Assembly: GCF_011008565.1 (NCBI RefSeq) | Contig: NZ_JAAIWK010000005.1 | Location: 62,001-126,000 of the forward strand | Direction of reading: 5' to 3' | DNA length: 64,000 nucleotides | Source: Heyndrickxia ginsengihumi | Lineage (GTDB): Bacteria > Bacillota > Bacilli > Bacillales > Bacillaceae_C | Program-made: the position numbers and the translations under genes | Notes under the pieces: model-generated | Told to the model about the DNA's origin: nothing | Seen by the model: the letters and a program-made list of their open reading frames with translations, nothing else | The model's database searches: none | Part shown: positions 25,857 through 37,861 of the stretch, piece after piece | Layout of the letters: each line of letters starts with the position of its first letter | How positions within the stretch are numbered: the first letter of the stretch is position 1

Positions 25857-26834
25857 ATGAAATATGAATTTAATAATGATAGAAAATTTGATGTGATCGC
25901 CATTGGACGTGCATGTATTGATTTAAATGCAGCAGAATATAACCGTCCGATGGAAGATACGATGACTTTTAAAAAATATGTTGGGGGCTCCCCTATTAAT
26001 ATTGCAATTGGAAGTTCAAAGCTAGGTCTGAAAGTTGGATTCATTGGTAAAATTTCAGATGATCAACATGGTCGTTATATTGAAAGATATGTGCGTGAAG
26101 TGGGTGTTGATACATCGAACATTGTAATAGACGATGAAGGTCATAAAACTGGTTTAACTTTTACGGAAATTAAAAGTCCCGAAGACTGCAGTATTTTAAT
26201 GTACAGGGAAGAAGTTGCTGATCTTTATTTAAAACCTGAGGAAGTTCATGAAGATTATATAAAACAAGCTAAGGTATTGCTTGTCTCAGGAACTGCCCTA
26301 TCTAAAAGTCCATCCCGTGAAGCCATTTTAAAAGCAGTTAGTTTAGCTAAGAGAAATAATGTCAAAGTCATTTTTGAATTAGATTACCGTCCATATTCAT
26401 GGAAATCAACAGAAGAAACGGCTGTTTACTATTCTCTTATTGCAGAACAATCAGATATTGTAATTGGAACACGTGATGAATACGATATGATGGAACATAC
26501 AACCGGTGGGACAAATGAACAAACGATTCATTATCTATTTCAGCATTCTCCAAATCTTGTAGTGATTAAACATGGGGTAGAAGGTTCATATGCGTATGCA
26601 AAGTCAGGAGAAATCTTTAAGGGGAATGCCTATAAGACGAAAGTATTAAAAACGTTTGGAGCAGGGGATTCATACGCTTCAGCTTTTCTATATGCTCTCA
26701 TTAACGGAAAAGATATTGAAACTGCTCTAAAATATGGAAGCGCTTCAGCCTCTATTGTTGTAAGCAAACATAGTTCATCAGATGCAATGCCGACAGTGGA
26801 TGAAATCGAAGGATTGATTTCTACGCGTGTTTAA
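25857..26834 (+). CDS. iolC: 5-dehydro-2-deoxygluconokinase
   Basis: The 325-residue PfkB-family kinase has VGGSPINIAIGSSKLG at about residues 42-57 and the catalytic motif TFGAGDSYASAF near the C-terminus. It phosphorylates 2-deoxy-5-keto-gluconate to the 6-phosphate, which also acts as IolR inducer. ATG 25857 is used because GTGAGGAG is correctly placed just before it; an earlier in-frame ATG overlaps the end of iolB without a ribosome site. Confidence 0.94.
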   Translation: MKYEFNNDRKFDVIAIGRACIDLNAAEYNRPMEDTMTFKKYVGGSPINIAIGSSKLGLKVGFIGKISDDQHGRYIERYVREVGVDTSNIVIDDEGHKTGLTFTEIKSPEDCSILMYREEVADLYLKPEEVHEDYIKQAKVLLVSGTALSKSPSREAILKAVSLAKRNNVKVIFELDYRPYSWKSTEETAVYYSLIAEQSDIVIGTRDEYDMMEHTTGGTNEQTIHYLFQHSPNLVVIKHGVEGSYAYAKSGEIFKGNAYKTKVLKTFGAGDSYASAFLYALINGKDIETALKYGSASASIVVSKHSSSDAMPTVDEIEGLISTRV

Positions 26835-26865
26835 CATTTAACTAACGATCATAGAGGTGGAAATG

Positions 26866-28776
26866 ATGAGAAAGGTTCGGTTAACAACAGCTCAAGCTTT
26901 GATTAAATTTTTAAATCAACAATACATTCATGTAGATGATAAGGAATTTCCATTTGTTGAAGGAATATTTAATATTTTTGGTCATGGTAATGTACTAGGG
27001 ATTGGGCAGGCGCTCGAACAGTATTCGGGACATTTAAAAGTGATTCAAGGAAAGAGCGAACAAGGGATGGCACATGCCGCGGTCGCCTATAGTAAACAGA
27101 TGCTGCGGCAAAAAATCTTTGCTGTGACGACATCTGTTGGACCGGGTTCGGCAAATTTAGCAGCAGCTGCAGGAACCGCATTGGCAAATAATATCCCGGT
27201 ACTTTTTTTACCAGGCGATACGTTTGCAACACGCCAGCCAGATCCAGTATTACAGCAAGTTGAACATGAACATAGCCCTATTGTTACAACAAATGATGCT
27301 TTAAAAGCAGTTTCGAGATATTGGGATAGAGTTACACGGCCAGAACAATTAATGTCTAGCTTAATTCGTGCGTTTGAAGTTTTGACAAATCCGGCAATCG
27401 CAGGTCCTGCAACGATTTGTATTTCTCAGGACGTAGAGGGAGAGGCTTATGATTTCGATGAACAATTTTTTGAAAAACGGGTGCATTATATAGATAGAAA
27501 GTTACCGACCCAGCGCGAGATTGAAGGGGCAGTCCAATTGATTAAAGATAGCAAACGTCCACTAATCATTGTCGGCGGTGGGGCAAAATACTCTGAAGCG
27601 CGTGATATATTAATGAAGATATCTGAAAAATATGATATTCCACTGGTTGAAACACAAGCAGGTAAATCAACAGTAGAGAGCACTTTTAAAAATAATTTGG
27701 GCGGTATGGGCATTACTGGAACTTTGGCGGCAAATAAGGCTGCGTTGCAAGCAGACCTGATTATCGGGGTAGGAACAAGATATACAGACTTTGCGACTTC
27801 TTCGAAAACGGCATTTCAGTTTGAAACAGCAAAATTTTTAAATATTAATGTTAATAGAATGCAAGCTTATAAGCTAGATGCTTTCCAGGTTGTAGCAGAT
27901 GCCAAAGTAACATTAGAACAATTAGATTTATTATTAGAAGGCTACAAGAGTGAATTTGGTTCGACAATTGCTCAGTTAAGAGAAGAGTGGCTAGCTGAGA
28001 GGGATCGTCTAAGTCAAGTTACATTTAACCGTAATCAGTTTGAACCGGAAATTAAAAACCAATTTACTCAAGAGGTGCTCAATGAATATGCAGACGCACT
28101 GGATACAGAGCTTCCTCAAACAACGGCATTAATTACTGTTAACGACTGTATTGAACCTGATAGTTCGATTATCAGCTCAGCAGGATCTCTTCCAGGAGAT
28201 TTGCAACGTGTATGGAATACTACGATCCCAAATACTTATCATCTAGAATACGGATATTCCTGTATGGGGTATGAAGTCTCAGGCGCATTAGGCATTAAGC
28301 TCGCACATCCAGATAGAGAAGTATATTCACTTGTTGGTGATGGCAGCTTTCTTATGCTACATTCAGAGCTTATTACGTCGATCCAGTATAATCAAAAAAT
28401 TAATGTTGTTTTATTTGATAATTCAGGATATGGCTGTATTAATAATTTACAGATGGAAAACGGCAGCAGCAGCTATTTTACAGAATTTAGAACTCATGAC
28501 AACCAAATTTTGAACATTGATTATGCGAAAGTAGCAGAAGGTTATGGAGCTAAAACTTATAAGGTCCATACACTTGATGAACTGAAGGCAGCTTTAGAAG
28601 ATGCAAAGAAACAAGAAACGTCGACACTGATAGATATTAAAGTACTTCCAAAGACAATGACAGACGGGTATGAAAGCTGGTGGAACGTCGGTGTTGCTGA
28701 AGTATCAAATAACGAGAACGTTCAAAAGGCACATGAATCTCGCATGCAAAAATTACAATCTGCAAAGCAGTATTAA
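26866..28776 (+). CDS. iolD: 3D-(3,5/4)-trihydroxycyclohexane-1,2-dione hydrolase
   Basis: The 636-residue thiamine-diphosphate enzyme is nearly collinear with B. subtilis IolD. The ThDP-activating glutamate lies in [10 protein letters not shown], and the GDG...N cofactor motif is [11 protein letters not shown] through LFDNSGYG. It hydrolyses the trihydroxycyclohexanedione ring to 5-deoxy-glucuronate. ATG 26866 is favoured by GAGGTGG at 26854-26860; GTG 26857 and ATG 26863 are alternatives. Confidence 0.95.
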   Translation: MRKVRLTTAQALIKFLNQQYIHVDDKEFPFVEGIFNIFGHGNVLGIGQALEQYSGHLKVIQGKSEQGMAHAAVAYSKQMLRQKIFAVTTSVGPGSANLAAAAGTALANNIPVLFLPGDTFATRQPDPVLQQVEHEHSPIVTTNDALKAVSRYWDRVTRPEQLMSSLIRAFEVLTNPAIAGPATICISQDVEGEAYDFDEQFFEKRVHYIDRKLPTQREIEGAVQLIKDSKRPLIIVGGGAKYSEARDILMKISEKYDIPLVETQAGKSTVESTFKNNLGGMGITGTLAANKAALQADLIIGVGTRYTDFATSSKTAFQFETAKFLNINVNRMQAYKLDAFQVVADAKVTLEQLDLLLEGYKSEFGSTIAQLREEWLAERDRLSQVTFNRNQFEPEIKNQFTQEVLNEYADALDTELPQTTALITVNDCIEPDSSIISSAGSLPGDLQRVWNTTIPNTYHLEYGYSCMGYEVSGALGIKLAHPDREVYSLVGDGSFLMLHSELITSIQYNQKINVVLFDNSGYGCINNLQMENGSSSYFTEFRTHDNQILNIDYAKVAEGYGAKTYKVHTLDELKAALEDAKKQETSTLIDIKVLPKTMTDGYESWWNVGVAEVSNNENVQKAHESRMQKLQSAKQY

Positions 28777-28793
28777 GAAATGAGGAAGGGTAT

Positions 28794-29687
28794 ATGTCGA
28801 ATCAAGATATTTTATGGGGCATTGCCCCAATCGGTTGGCGTAATGATGATATGCCTGAGATTGGCAAAGAAAATACTGTACAACAACTATTAAGTGATAT
28901 CGTCGTTGCTGGCTTTCAAGGCACGGAAGTCGGCGGCTTTTTCCCAGAAGCAAAAGCGTTAAATAAAGAATTAAAACTGCGAAACTTAAAAATAGCGGGG
29001 CAATGGTTTAGTAGTTTCATTATTCGTGATGGGATAGAAGCGGTTTCAGATGAATTTCACAAACATTGCCAATATTTAAAGGACGTTCATGCTGATGTCG
29101 CGGTAGTATCAGAGCAAACCTACAGTATTCAAGGTTTAGATAAGAACATCTTTACGGAAAAACCTTCCTTTAACAATGCCGAATGGGGAAAATTGTGTGA
29201 AGGTTTAAATGATCTTGGGAGAATTGCAGAACAATATGGTTTGAAATTAGTCTACCACCATCACATGGGTACGGGTATTCAAACAGCACAGGAAGTTGAC
29301 CGTTTAATGGAAAATACAGATGCGAACCATGTGCATTTACTCTATGATACGGGGCATATTTACGTATCTGATGGAGATTGCATGTCAATGTTAAAGAAGC
29401 ATATTGGCCGCATTAAACATGTTCATTTTAAAGATGTTCGAAAACGTATATTGGAAGAATGTAAAACCAATGGAAAGTCATTTTTGCAATCGTTTTTAAG
29501 TGGGATGTTTACTGTACCTGGGGATGGCAGTATAGATTTTACAGAAGTGTTTCAAGTATTAGTTGATCATGATTATAAAGGATGGATTGTAGTCGAGGCA
29601 GAACAAAACCCTCAAATTGCCAATCCTTTAGAATATGCATTAATCGCTAAAACATACATTGATGAAAATTTACTCGTCCATACTTAG
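28794..29687 (+). CDS. iolE: Myo-inosose-2 dehydratase
   Basis: The 297-residue xylose-isomerase-like TIM-barrel protein has [16 protein letters not shown] at its N-terminus, [20 protein letters not shown] and HVHFKDVR, supplying the metal ligands typical of IolE. It dehydrates 2-keto-myo-inositol to the diketone used by IolD. It follows iolD after 17 bp. Confidence 0.95.
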   Translation: MSNQDILWGIAPIGWRNDDMPEIGKENTVQQLLSDIVVAGFQGTEVGGFFPEAKALNKELKLRNLKIAGQWFSSFIIRDGIEAVSDEFHKHCQYLKDVHADVAVVSEQTYSIQGLDKNIFTEKPSFNNAEWGKLCEGLNDLGRIAEQYGLKLVYHHHMGTGIQTAQEVDRLMENTDANHVHLLYDTGHIYVSDGDCMSMLKKHIGRIKHVHFKDVRKRILEECKTNGKSFLQSFLSGMFTVPGDGSIDFTEVFQVLVDHDYKGWIVVEAEQNPQIANPLEYALIAKTYIDENLLVHT

Positions 29688-29703
29688 AAGGTGGGGAAAA
29701 AAC

Positions 29704-31143
29704 ATGAATAATAATGGGGAAATGAAGCAGCGTAGTAAAAAAGGATTTCTAAAAACAATCACGTTTGTTTCAACTTTCGGAGGTCTTCTCTTTGGATATG
29801 ACACAGGGGTTATTAATGGTGCTTTGCCTTATATGGCTAGAAAGGATCAACTTAATCTTAATTCATTTACTGAAGGTCTCGTCACTAGCTCGTTACTGTT
29901 AGGCGCAGCGTTAGGTGCATTGTTCGGAGGGAGATTATCCGATAGAAATGGCCGTCGTAAAACGATCCTCTATCTAGCATTAGTGTTTTTAATTGCCACA
30001 CTTGGATGTACTTTTTCACCGAATGCAACAGTTATGGTCATCTTTCGCTTTATTTTAGGTCTTGCTGTAGGAGGTGCATCTGTAACAGTACCGACATTTT
30101 TAGCTGAAATATCACTGGCTGAACGCAGAGGGGGAATGGTTACCAAGAATGAACTCATGATTGTAACTGGTCAACTGTTAGCCTTTACCTTTAATGCCAT
30201 TCTTTCAAGTACACTCGGTGATATTGCACATATTTGGCGGTATATGTTAGTCATTGCCACACTCCCAGCAGTCTTTCTATGGTTTGGAATGCTGGCTGTA
30301 CCGGAAAGCCCGCGTTGGTTTGCTTCAAAAGGCAAGTTTGGCGATGCTTTACGTGTTCTTAAGAAAATACGTGAGGAAAATCGTGCACAAATAGAGCTCG
30401 AGGAAATTAAGAACGCGATTACCGAAGAATCTGAGCTTGAAAAAGCTACTATTAAAGACCTAGCTGTCCCATGGATTCGCCGTATTTTACTTATTGGAAT
30501 TGGAATTGGGATTGTCCAGCAAATTACAGGTGTCAATTCCATCATGTATTATGGAACTGAAATTTTAAAGGATGCCGGTTTTAAAACTGAGGCTGCAATT
30601 GTTGGAAATATCGCAAATGGGGTTATATCAGTTTTAGCAACCTTCGTCGGGATTTGGCTGCTTGACAAAGTTGGTCGTAGACCAATGCTTTTGACAGGTC
30701 AAATTGGAACAACAACAGTTTTGCTGCTTATTGGCATATTCTCGATTGTTCTTAAAGGAACAGCTGCACTTCCTTTTATAGTGCTTGCACTCACAGTTAC
30801 TTTTCTTGCTTTTCAACAAGGGGCCATTTCACCTGTTACATGGTTAATGCTTTCAGAGATTTTCCCGTTGCGGTTAAGAGGTCTTGGTATGGGGATTACA
30901 GCATTGTGCCTTTGGTTAACAAACTTTCTTATCGGATTAACTTTTCCAATTTTGCTGGATAAGATTGGATTATCTACAACGTTCTTCATTTTTGTTGCCT
31001 TAGGTCTTATCGCAATAACATTTGTTGCAAAATGTTTGCCAGAAACAAAAGGACGTTCGCTTGAACAGCTCGAACATAATTTCCGTTCGCAATGGGATAA
31101 ACAACAAGAAACGGAAGGACCGACAGGAACGACTGGTTTATGA
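29704..31143 (+). CDS. iolT: Myo-inositol:H+ symporter, sugar porter family
   Basis: The 479-residue 12-helix carrier has FGYDTGVINGALP in helix 1, GGRLSDRNGRR after helix 2, PESPRWFASKGK after helix 6, QQITGVNSIMYYG in helix 7 and PETKGRSLEQLE at the end. Length and motifs match the major inositol carrier IolT of B. subtilis, rather than the shorter IolF that occupies this position there. AAGGTGGGG supports ATG 29704. Confidence 0.88.
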   Translation: MNNNGEMKQRSKKGFLKTITFVSTFGGLLFGYDTGVINGALPYMARKDQLNLNSFTEGLVTSSLLLGAALGALFGGRLSDRNGRRKTILYLALVFLIATLGCTFSPNATVMVIFRFILGLAVGGASVTVPTFLAEISLAERRGGMVTKNELMIVTGQLLAFTFNAILSSTLGDIAHIWRYMLVIATLPAVFLWFGMLAVPESPRWFASKGKFGDALRVLKKIREENRAQIELEEIKNAITEESELEKATIKDLAVPWIRRILLIGIGIGIVQQITGVNSIMYYGTEILKDAGFKTEAAIVGNIANGVISVLATFVGIWLLDKVGRRPMLLTGQIGTTTVLLLIGIFSIVLKGTAALPFIVLALTVTFLAFQQGAISPVTWLMLSEIFPLRLRGLGMGITALCLWLTNFLIGLTFPILLDKIGLSTTFFIFVALGLIAITFVAKCLPETKGRSLEQLEHNFRSQWDKQQETEGPTGTTGL

Positions 31144-31161
31144 TAAAGACAATAAACTAAT

Positions 31162-31176
31162 TTGTAAGCGCATACT
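31162..31176 (+). promoter_or_regulatory. Candidate cre (CcpA) site inside the iol operon
   Basis: TTGTAAGCGCATACT matches the cre consensus at 14 of 15 positions and lies 62 bp before iolG. An internal cre could act as a roadblock or mark an internal promoter. The B. subtilis iol operon also has an internal cre, located in iolB. Confidence 0.55.
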
Positions 31177-31228
31177 GGAAAGGATAATCTAGTAAACAAG
31201 CAGAAATGATATCAATAATTATATATAG

Positions 31229-32269
<1,041 letters not shown>

Positions 32270-32304
32270 AATTTTCTTTACTCAATTTGAATGGAGGAAT
32301 AAAT

Positions 32305-33174
32305 ATGAAAATTGCACTAGACCCATCAATGTATGAAAATTTATCTTTAAAGGAAATGGTAGACAAAACAGCGGAGCTAGGATACGACTATATTGAATTA
32401 TCACCGCGCGAAGATTTTTGCCCATTCTATAAATATCCTAAAGTAGATAAAAGTCAAATTAAAAATTTAAAAAGATGGTTAAATGATGCGGGGGTTAAAA
32501 TATCTTCATTACTTCCTCTTTATTATTGGGCAGGTCCAGAGGAGGACCGTCGTCAGGCGGCAGTACGAAATTGGAAACGTGCAATTGAAATTGCTGTAGA
32601 ATTGGATATTGATTTAATGAATAGCGAATTCAATGGTACAAAGTACAATCCAGTCGTTTGTGAGGAGAAGTTTATTAAATCGATGGATGAACTTATTCCA
32701 GTCTTTGAAAAAGAAGGGATTAAACTAAATCTTCAAGCGCACCCTTATGATTTTATCGAAACAAATAAAGGCGCAGTAGATATGATCCGTGCATTGGATC
32801 GACCATGGATTAATCTTGTTTATTCAACGGCTCATACTTTTTATTACGATGATGGTATTGGGGATATAGAAACGATGTTCGACTATGCTGGCGATCGGCT
32901 AACACATGTGTTGTTTTCTGATACATTTAATCACAAAGCGGCAAACGGTTTACGTTATATTGTTAATCCACCAGGAGCAGAAGTAACGATTCATCAACAT
33001 TTAAATATTGGCGAAGGTGAAGTAGATTTCGATACAATTTTTAGAAAGTTAAAAGAAATGAATTTTGATGGAATTGCAACAAACGCTGTATTTGCCTGGG
33101 TTGATAAGGCTGATGAATCTAGTAAGTTCATGCTGGAAAAAATGAAAGAAGGTTTAGGCCTAGCGATAAGTTAA
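32305..33174 (+). CDS. iolH: Inositol operon TIM-barrel protein IolH
   Basis: The 289-residue xylose-isomerase-like protein has [10 protein letters not shown] at its N-terminus, [10 protein letters not shown] and FSDTFNH, and equals B. subtilis IolH in length and position. Its reaction is not established; it is thought to be a sugar-phosphate or inosose isomerase-type enzyme. GGAGG precedes ATG 32305. Confidence 0.9.
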   Translation: MKIALDPSMYENLSLKEMVDKTAELGYDYIELSPREDFCPFYKYPKVDKSQIKNLKRWLNDAGVKISSLLPLYYWAGPEEDRRQAAVRNWKRAIEIAVELDIDLMNSEFNGTKYNPVVCEEKFIKSMDELIPVFEKEGIKLNLQAHPYDFIETNKGAVDMIRALDRPWINLVYSTAHTFYYDDGIGDIETMFDYAGDRLTHVLFSDTFNHKAANGLRYIVNPPGAEVTIHQHLNIGEGEVDFDTIFRKLKEMNFDGIATNAVFAWVDKADESSKFMLEKMKEGLGLAIS

Positions 33175-33210
33175 TACGCCTATTAAAAATAAATTTGTAT
33201 TGGAGAGCTG

Positions 33211-34065
33211 ATGATGAAACTAGGATTTAATGAAGCTACGACACTACGAAACTCAAATTTAATAAAGGATTTAGAATACTGCGAAAAACTAGGATACGAT
33301 TATATCGAAATTCGAACAGAGGATAAATTGACGGAATATTTACAGAATCATACGCTTGAGGAGTTAGTGTATTTTTTTGACACACATCATATTAAACCAT
33401 TGGCGCTCAATGCATTAATATTTTTCAACAATCGCGATGAAGCTGGACATAAAGCAATAATAGATAAATTTAAAGATATGGTTGAAAAAGCTTCGAAAAT
33501 TGGAGCGAAATATATTGTGGCTGTTCCGTTAGTTACGGAAGAAAAAATATTAAAAAATGAGATTAAAAAGAGCTGCGTAGAAGTGCTGCAAGAGTTATCT
33601 ATGATTGCTGAACCATATGATGTAAAAATTGCTGTTGAATTTATCGGACATCCACAGGCGACGGTTAATACATTTGCTCAAGCATATGACATTATTCAAA
33701 CGGTTAATCGTGAAAACGTAGGTTTAGTATTTGACTGTTTCCATTTTCATGCAATGGGTTCACAGCTGGACGACTTAAAAAAAGCGGATGGATCAAAAAT
33801 TTTCATATTGCATATTGACGATACAGAGGATTTTCCAATCGGAATTTTAACGGATGAAGATCGAGTATGGCCGGGTTTTGGTGCAATTGATCTTGATAAT
33901 ATACTATCAACATTAAAAGCAATTGGCTATTCAGATGTTGTTTCTGTCGAACTATTTCGTCCTGAATATTATCAGTTAACTGCGGAAGAAACGATAAAAA
34001 CAGCTAAAGATACGACTCTAAAAGTTATATCTAAATATTACGATTTAAATGCAGTTAAGAACTAA
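33211..34065 (+). CDS. iolI: Inosose isomerase
   Basis: The 284-residue TIM-barrel protein has KLGFNEATTLRNS at its N-terminus and metal-site segments AVEFIGHPQA, GLVFDCFHFHAMGS and HIDDTEDFP. This fits IolI, which interconverts 2-keto-myo-inositol and 1-keto-D-chiro-inositol, letting the operon accept D-chiro-inositol. The ATG at 33214 is equally possible. Confidence 0.93.
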   Translation: MMKLGFNEATTLRNSNLIKDLEYCEKLGYDYIEIRTEDKLTEYLQNHTLEELVYFFDTHHIKPLALNALIFFNNRDEAGHKAIIDKFKDMVEKASKIGAKYIVAVPLVTEEKILKNEIKKSCVEVLQELSMIAEPYDVKIAVEFIGHPQATVNTFAQAYDIIQTVNRENVGLVFDCFHFHAMGSQLDDLKKADGSKIFILHIDDTEDFPIGILTDEDRVWPGFGAIDLDNILSTLKAIGYSDVVSVELFRPEYYQLTAEETIKTAKDTTLKVISKYYDLNAVKN

Positions 34066-34097
34066 ATATGACTTTGAAATGAGAGGATGCTGCCAAA

Positions 34098-34970
34098 GTG
34101 ACGCTTGTATCGATGAAAGAGATGGTTTTAAAAGCGAAAGATGGTCAATATGCAATTGGCCATTTCAATATAAATGGATTACTGTGGACTCAAGCGATTT
34201 TACAGGCGGCTGAAGAGGAACAAGCACCAGTTATTTTAGCTGCTTCTGATAGAATTATAGATAAATTGGGTGGGTTTAAGGCGATCGTTGGAATGGTAAA
34301 TGGACTTTTAACTGAAATGTCCATTTCAGTTCCGGTAGCACTGCATTTAGATCATGGTAGAACAGTAGAAAGATGTAAGGAAGCAATTGACGCAGGATTT
34401 ACCTCTGTGATGATTGATGGTTCACATTATCCGATTGATAAAAATATTGTAATGACAAAGCAAGTTGTTGAATATGCAAAGGCTAACGGTGTCTCAGTAG
34501 AAGCAGAAGTCGGGACAGTCGGTGGCATGGAGGATGGACTTATTGGCGGGATCCAATATGCAGATCCAAATGAATGCTTAAGACTTGTCAATGAAGCGGG
34601 GATTGATGCATTAGCTGCTGCGCTTGGTTCAGTGCATGGACAATATCAAGGTGAACCGAAGCTTGGGTTTTCAGAGATGAAATATATTTCAGAGTTAACA
34701 AATATCCCGCTTGTATTACACGGTGGATCAGGTATACCAGACTATCAAATTAAAAAAGCAATTAAATATGGTCATGCAAAAATTAATGTCAATACGGAAT
34801 GTATATTAGCGTGGGCGAAGGCGATCAGAACAGTGCTCATAAATGATAGTAAAGTACATGATCCATGGGCGATTCTTACACCTGGTAAAGAAGCAATAAA
34901 AACTACTGTGAAAGCAAAAATGAAAGAATTTGATGTAAGTCAGAGAGTAGAAAAAAGTTACGTTGATTAA
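34098..34970 (+). CDS. iolJ: 6-phospho-5-dehydro-2-deoxy-D-gluconate aldolase
   Basis: The 290-residue class II aldolase of the fructose-bisphosphate aldolase family has zinc ligands in [16 protein letters not shown] and LVLHGGSG. It splits the phosphorylated keto-deoxy acid into malonic semialdehyde and dihydroxyacetone phosphate. The GTG start at 34098 gives an N-terminus (TLVSMKEM) collinear with B. subtilis IolJ. It is the last iol gene and a terminator follows. Confidence 0.93.
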   Translation: MTLVSMKEMVLKAKDGQYAIGHFNINGLLWTQAILQAAEEEQAPVILAASDRIIDKLGGFKAIVGMVNGLLTEMSISVPVALHLDHGRTVERCKEAIDAGFTSVMIDGSHYPIDKNIVMTKQVVEYAKANGVSVEAEVGTVGGMEDGLIGGIQYADPNECLRLVNEAGIDALAAALGSVHGQYQGEPKLGFSEMKYISELTNIPLVLHGGSGIPDYQIKKAIKYGHAKINVNTECILAWAKAIRTVLINDSKVHDPWAILTPGKEAIKTTVKAKMKEFDVSQRVEKSYVD

Positions 34971-35020
34971 ACGGTCTGCGGAAAAAGAATCTACATGGGT
35001 AGCTTTTCAATAAATTTTTA

Positions 35021-35050
35021 AGGGCACTGTAAAAATTAGTGCCCTTTTTT
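35021..35050 (+). terminator. Terminator of the iol operon
   Basis: The perfect stem AGGGCACT / AGTGCCCT around an A-rich loop ends in TTTTT. It lies about 50 bp after iolJ. Confidence 0.9.
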
Positions 35051-35201
35051 GACTGCTATCAATATCAACGGTTGAAGTGATGTATGAGCAGCAATATCAA
35101 CTGGAAAATATTGTATGTAATTAATTTTGGTTAAAATCGAACCTCTCCCTCTCTTAAACTATTATAATTAGCAGTATAAAGGAAAAAGGGGAGAATAAGC
35201 A

Positions 35202-37592
35202 TTGTTTGTATGTTTTTGGAAGATATGTTATACGGCTATCTTTATCATTCTGTTCGCCTTTGTGCCGATAGAAGTGTCCGCAAGCAGTGGATCTTCTAAA
35301 GATGTGACACAATCTTTAAATCAGGATAGTAATAAGGAAGCAGCTTCAGTTCCTAAAAATTATGAATTAATCAGTAATGAGTCAACAAATGGAACTAAAA
35401 GTGAGAATTCTGATTCTATACAAATTAATAATGATCAATACACGTTTAATAAGCACATTGCAAAAAACGCCTATGAAATGGATTATGTAAAGCCATTTGA
35501 TGAAGAGAAATATAAAAATCAACTTCTCAGTGAAAATGCGAAATCTATAAAACAATCATATGATGTCGGTGATCATAAGCAATTTTGGACTTATAATATT
35601 GCAAAAGACCAATACGAGAGCATGAATGCGACATTATTATATGACGGTTCCCGTACACAAGTCTGGGTGAACGACAATGAAATTTCGGCAACAGAAGCGA
35701 AGCAATTAGGAAGCGAATTTGACGATCATATTTACCCATTAGATGTGGAAAATTTTGGAAATGAATCAGATGTTGATGGAAATAAAAAAGTTAATATTCT
35801 TGTCTATGATATACAAGATGGATTTAGCGGTGACGGAGGATATGTTGCAGGCTATTTTGATCCCCGCGATCTCTCCACTGCTTCTTATTCAAATCGCTCA
35901 GAAATTTTCTATATTGATACGTATCCATCGATGGGGCTAGGATCTAGTAAAGATGTTTCGGAAGCATATTCTACTTTAGCTCACGAATTTCAACATATGA
36001 TCAATTATAACCAAAAAGTATTGATTCAGCAGAAACCCGAAATGGATACTTGGCTGAATGAAGGACTTTCAATGGCGGCGGAGCAAATGTATTTAAAGCA
36101 ATCCCTTCAAGATCGCATCGACTATTACAATGAAGATGCAGATATTACGAAGGGGCATTCTTTACTAAATTGGGATGATTCGGGAGATACGTTAGCCAAT
36201 TATTCATTATCATATTTATTTATAGAGTATTTAAAAATTCAATGTGGGCACGGAGATCAAATTTTTAAAGAATTAATTGATGATCCCAATAGCAACTATC
36301 AAGCCGTTCAAGATATTATTAAAAAATATATAGATAAAAATCTTACATTTGGAAAATTCATGACAGATTTTAGGGCGGCGTTGATATTGCGGCAACGTTC
36401 TGGTCTATATGGTTTTAAAGGAGATCCAGCTTTTGATTCATTACAGACTAAAGTTTATAGTGGAGGAGCTTTGAATTTAAAAGGCGGGGGAGCAGTTGTA
36501 AAGCAAATTCCATCTTCACAAAGTTTAAGCATCCCCGTCAATAAAGGGACAGATATTACTTATACCCTTTTATCGACCGATCAAAGCAGTGCACAACCAA
36601 TTAAACCAAATGTACAAGAAATTGGCGATAATAGTAACTTCATTATCGGTACAGCGTATGAGAATAATAAAGTCTTTGTTAAGTCAGGTTCTAAAGTTAT
36701 TGGTCAGGCTACTGTAGACAGTCATGATATGTTTAAAGTTCAACCTATTCCTAAGCAAAAGGCAGGATCAATTTTAACTATTTATGCTGAAAATTCATTA
36801 CAGCAAAAGAGCGCTGCAGTTTCTGTCAAGGTAGTAGATAAAACACCGCCGGCAGTACCTACTGTGTACACTTTTGGCAATAATGCTATAACGATAACTG
36901 GCAAAGCTGAACAAGGTTCATCCGTTTTCATTAAAAGCGGAAAAACGGTGCTTGGCCATGGGATTGCTAGTAATAAAGGGAGCTTTTCCATAAAGATCAA
37001 AGCAAAACAAAAGGCAGGCACTGTGCTCACAGTGTATGCTGTAGATAAGGCGGGAAACAAAAGTGCTAGTAAAACGATAAAAGTAGTGGATAAAATTTCG
37101 CCAGCTACACCGAAAGTCTATACATTTGGGAACAATTCAACAACGGTAACTGGAAAGATTGAGGCAGGGGCGACACTGACTATATACAGAGGAAAAATAG
37201 TATTGGGAAAAGGCGTGGCAAACAGTAAAGGAAATGTATCTGTTAAAATTAAATCAAAACAGAAGGCAGGTACTGTATTAGTCGCATATGCTACAGATAA
37301 AGTAGGAAATAGGAGCCATAGCAAGTCATTTAAAGTTGCGGACAAAATAGCACCACATATGCCATCGGTCAATAAAGTTACGACAAAAACTACGAAAGTG
37401 ACAGGGAAAGCTGAAAAAAGTGCGACTGTTTATGTTTATAGAGGGAGCAAGTATCTCGGAAAGGCGAAATCCAGTTCAAAAGGGTACTATCACATTAAAA
37501 TATCGAAACAGAAAAAAGGAGCAACGTTAAAGATTTATGCCAAGGACAAAGCCGGCAATAAAAGTAAGACGCGTAGTGTGAAAGTATACTAA
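35202..37592 (+). CDS. Secreted M30-like zinc metalloprotease with C-terminal Ig-like repeats
   Basis: The 796-residue protein begins with a signal peptide (about 1-27, cleavage after VSA). Its catalytic domain contains the zinc motif H261-EFQ-H265 and WLNEGLSMAAE at 284-294, where Glu287 is a likely third ligand, as in hyicolysin-type M30 peptidases. From about residue 465 four modules of roughly 83 residues follow, each with a (V/I)TGKAE-like strand, KQKAGTxLTVYA and DKAGNKS; the first is degenerate. These resemble adhesive Ig-like or wall-associated repeats. Start is TTG 35202 behind AAGGGGAGA; the nearby ATG is out of frame. It is monocistronic. Confidence 0.78.
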   Translation: MFVCFWKICYTAIFIILFAFVPIEVSASSGSSKDVTQSLNQDSNKEAASVPKNYELISNESTNGTKSENSDSIQINNDQYTFNKHIAKNAYEMDYVKPFDEEKYKNQLLSENAKSIKQSYDVGDHKQFWTYNIAKDQYESMNATLLYDGSRTQVWVNDNEISATEAKQLGSEFDDHIYPLDVENFGNESDVDGNKKVNILVYDIQDGFSGDGGYVAGYFDPRDLSTASYSNRSEIFYIDTYPSMGLGSSKDVSEAYSTLAHEFQHMINYNQKVLIQQKPEMDTWLNEGLSMAAEQMYLKQSLQDRIDYYNEDADITKGHSLLNWDDSGDTLANYSLSYLFIEYLKIQCGHGDQIFKELIDDPNSNYQAVQDIIKKYIDKNLTFGKFMTDFRAALILRQRSGLYGFKGDPAFDSLQTKVYSGGALNLKGGGAVVKQIPSSQSLSIPVNKGTDITYTLLSTDQSSAQPIKPNVQEIGDNSNFIIGTAYENNKVFVKSGSKVIGQATVDSHDMFKVQPIPKQKAGSILTIYAENSLQQKSAAVSVKVVDKTPPAVPTVYTFGNNAITITGKAEQGSSVFIKSGKTVLGHGIASNKGSFSIKIKAKQKAGTVLTVYAVDKAGNKSASKTIKVVDKISPATPKVYTFGNNSTTVTGKIEAGATLTIYRGKIVLGKGVANSKGNVSVKIKSKQKAGTVLVAYATDKVGNRSHSKSFKVADKIAPHMPSVNKVTTKTTKVTGKAEKSATVYVYRGSKYLGKAKSSSKGYYHIKISKQKKGATLKIYAKDKAGNKSKTRSVKVY

Positions 37593-37600
37593 TTGGATAG

Positions 37601-37795
37601 AGAGGCTGGGGAAACTCAAAATTGGTTAGCTAAAGATGAGCATTGCATAAATCAGCTCCGGAAATAAACGTAGACTCCTTGCGGGAGGATAGGCATCGGT
37701 TAGACCCCGCAGTGCAATTAGCACGAGGAGGCTCACCAGCCGCCCGCGGAAAGCGAAGTATATTTCTTCAGGAGCGGGGGTGGAGCACATATTTG
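37601..37795. repeat. Dispersed Bacillaceae intergenic repeat, copy A
   Basis: This element begins AGAGGCTGGGGAAA and contains GCGGGAGGATAGGCATCGGT and AGACCCCGCAGTGCA. Its first 130 bases or so recur in opposite orientation at 46925-47060. It is GC-rich relative to its surroundings, has no coding frame, and resembles a family I recall as common between genes in Bacillus genomes, whose name and function I cannot state. Confidence 0.75.
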
Positions 37796-37820
37796 GGTTT
37801 TCATTAGTTATTTCCTAATA

Positions 37821-37857
37821 AAGAGCTAGGCACTTTCATTTGTGCCTAGCTCTTTTA
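37821..37857. terminator. Bidirectional terminator
   Basis: A perfect 15-base-arm hairpin (AAGAGCTAGGCAC arm core) with TTTT lies between the convergent protease and pxpA genes. It ends 5 bases before the pxpA stop. Confidence 0.9.
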
Positions 37858-37861
37858 AATA

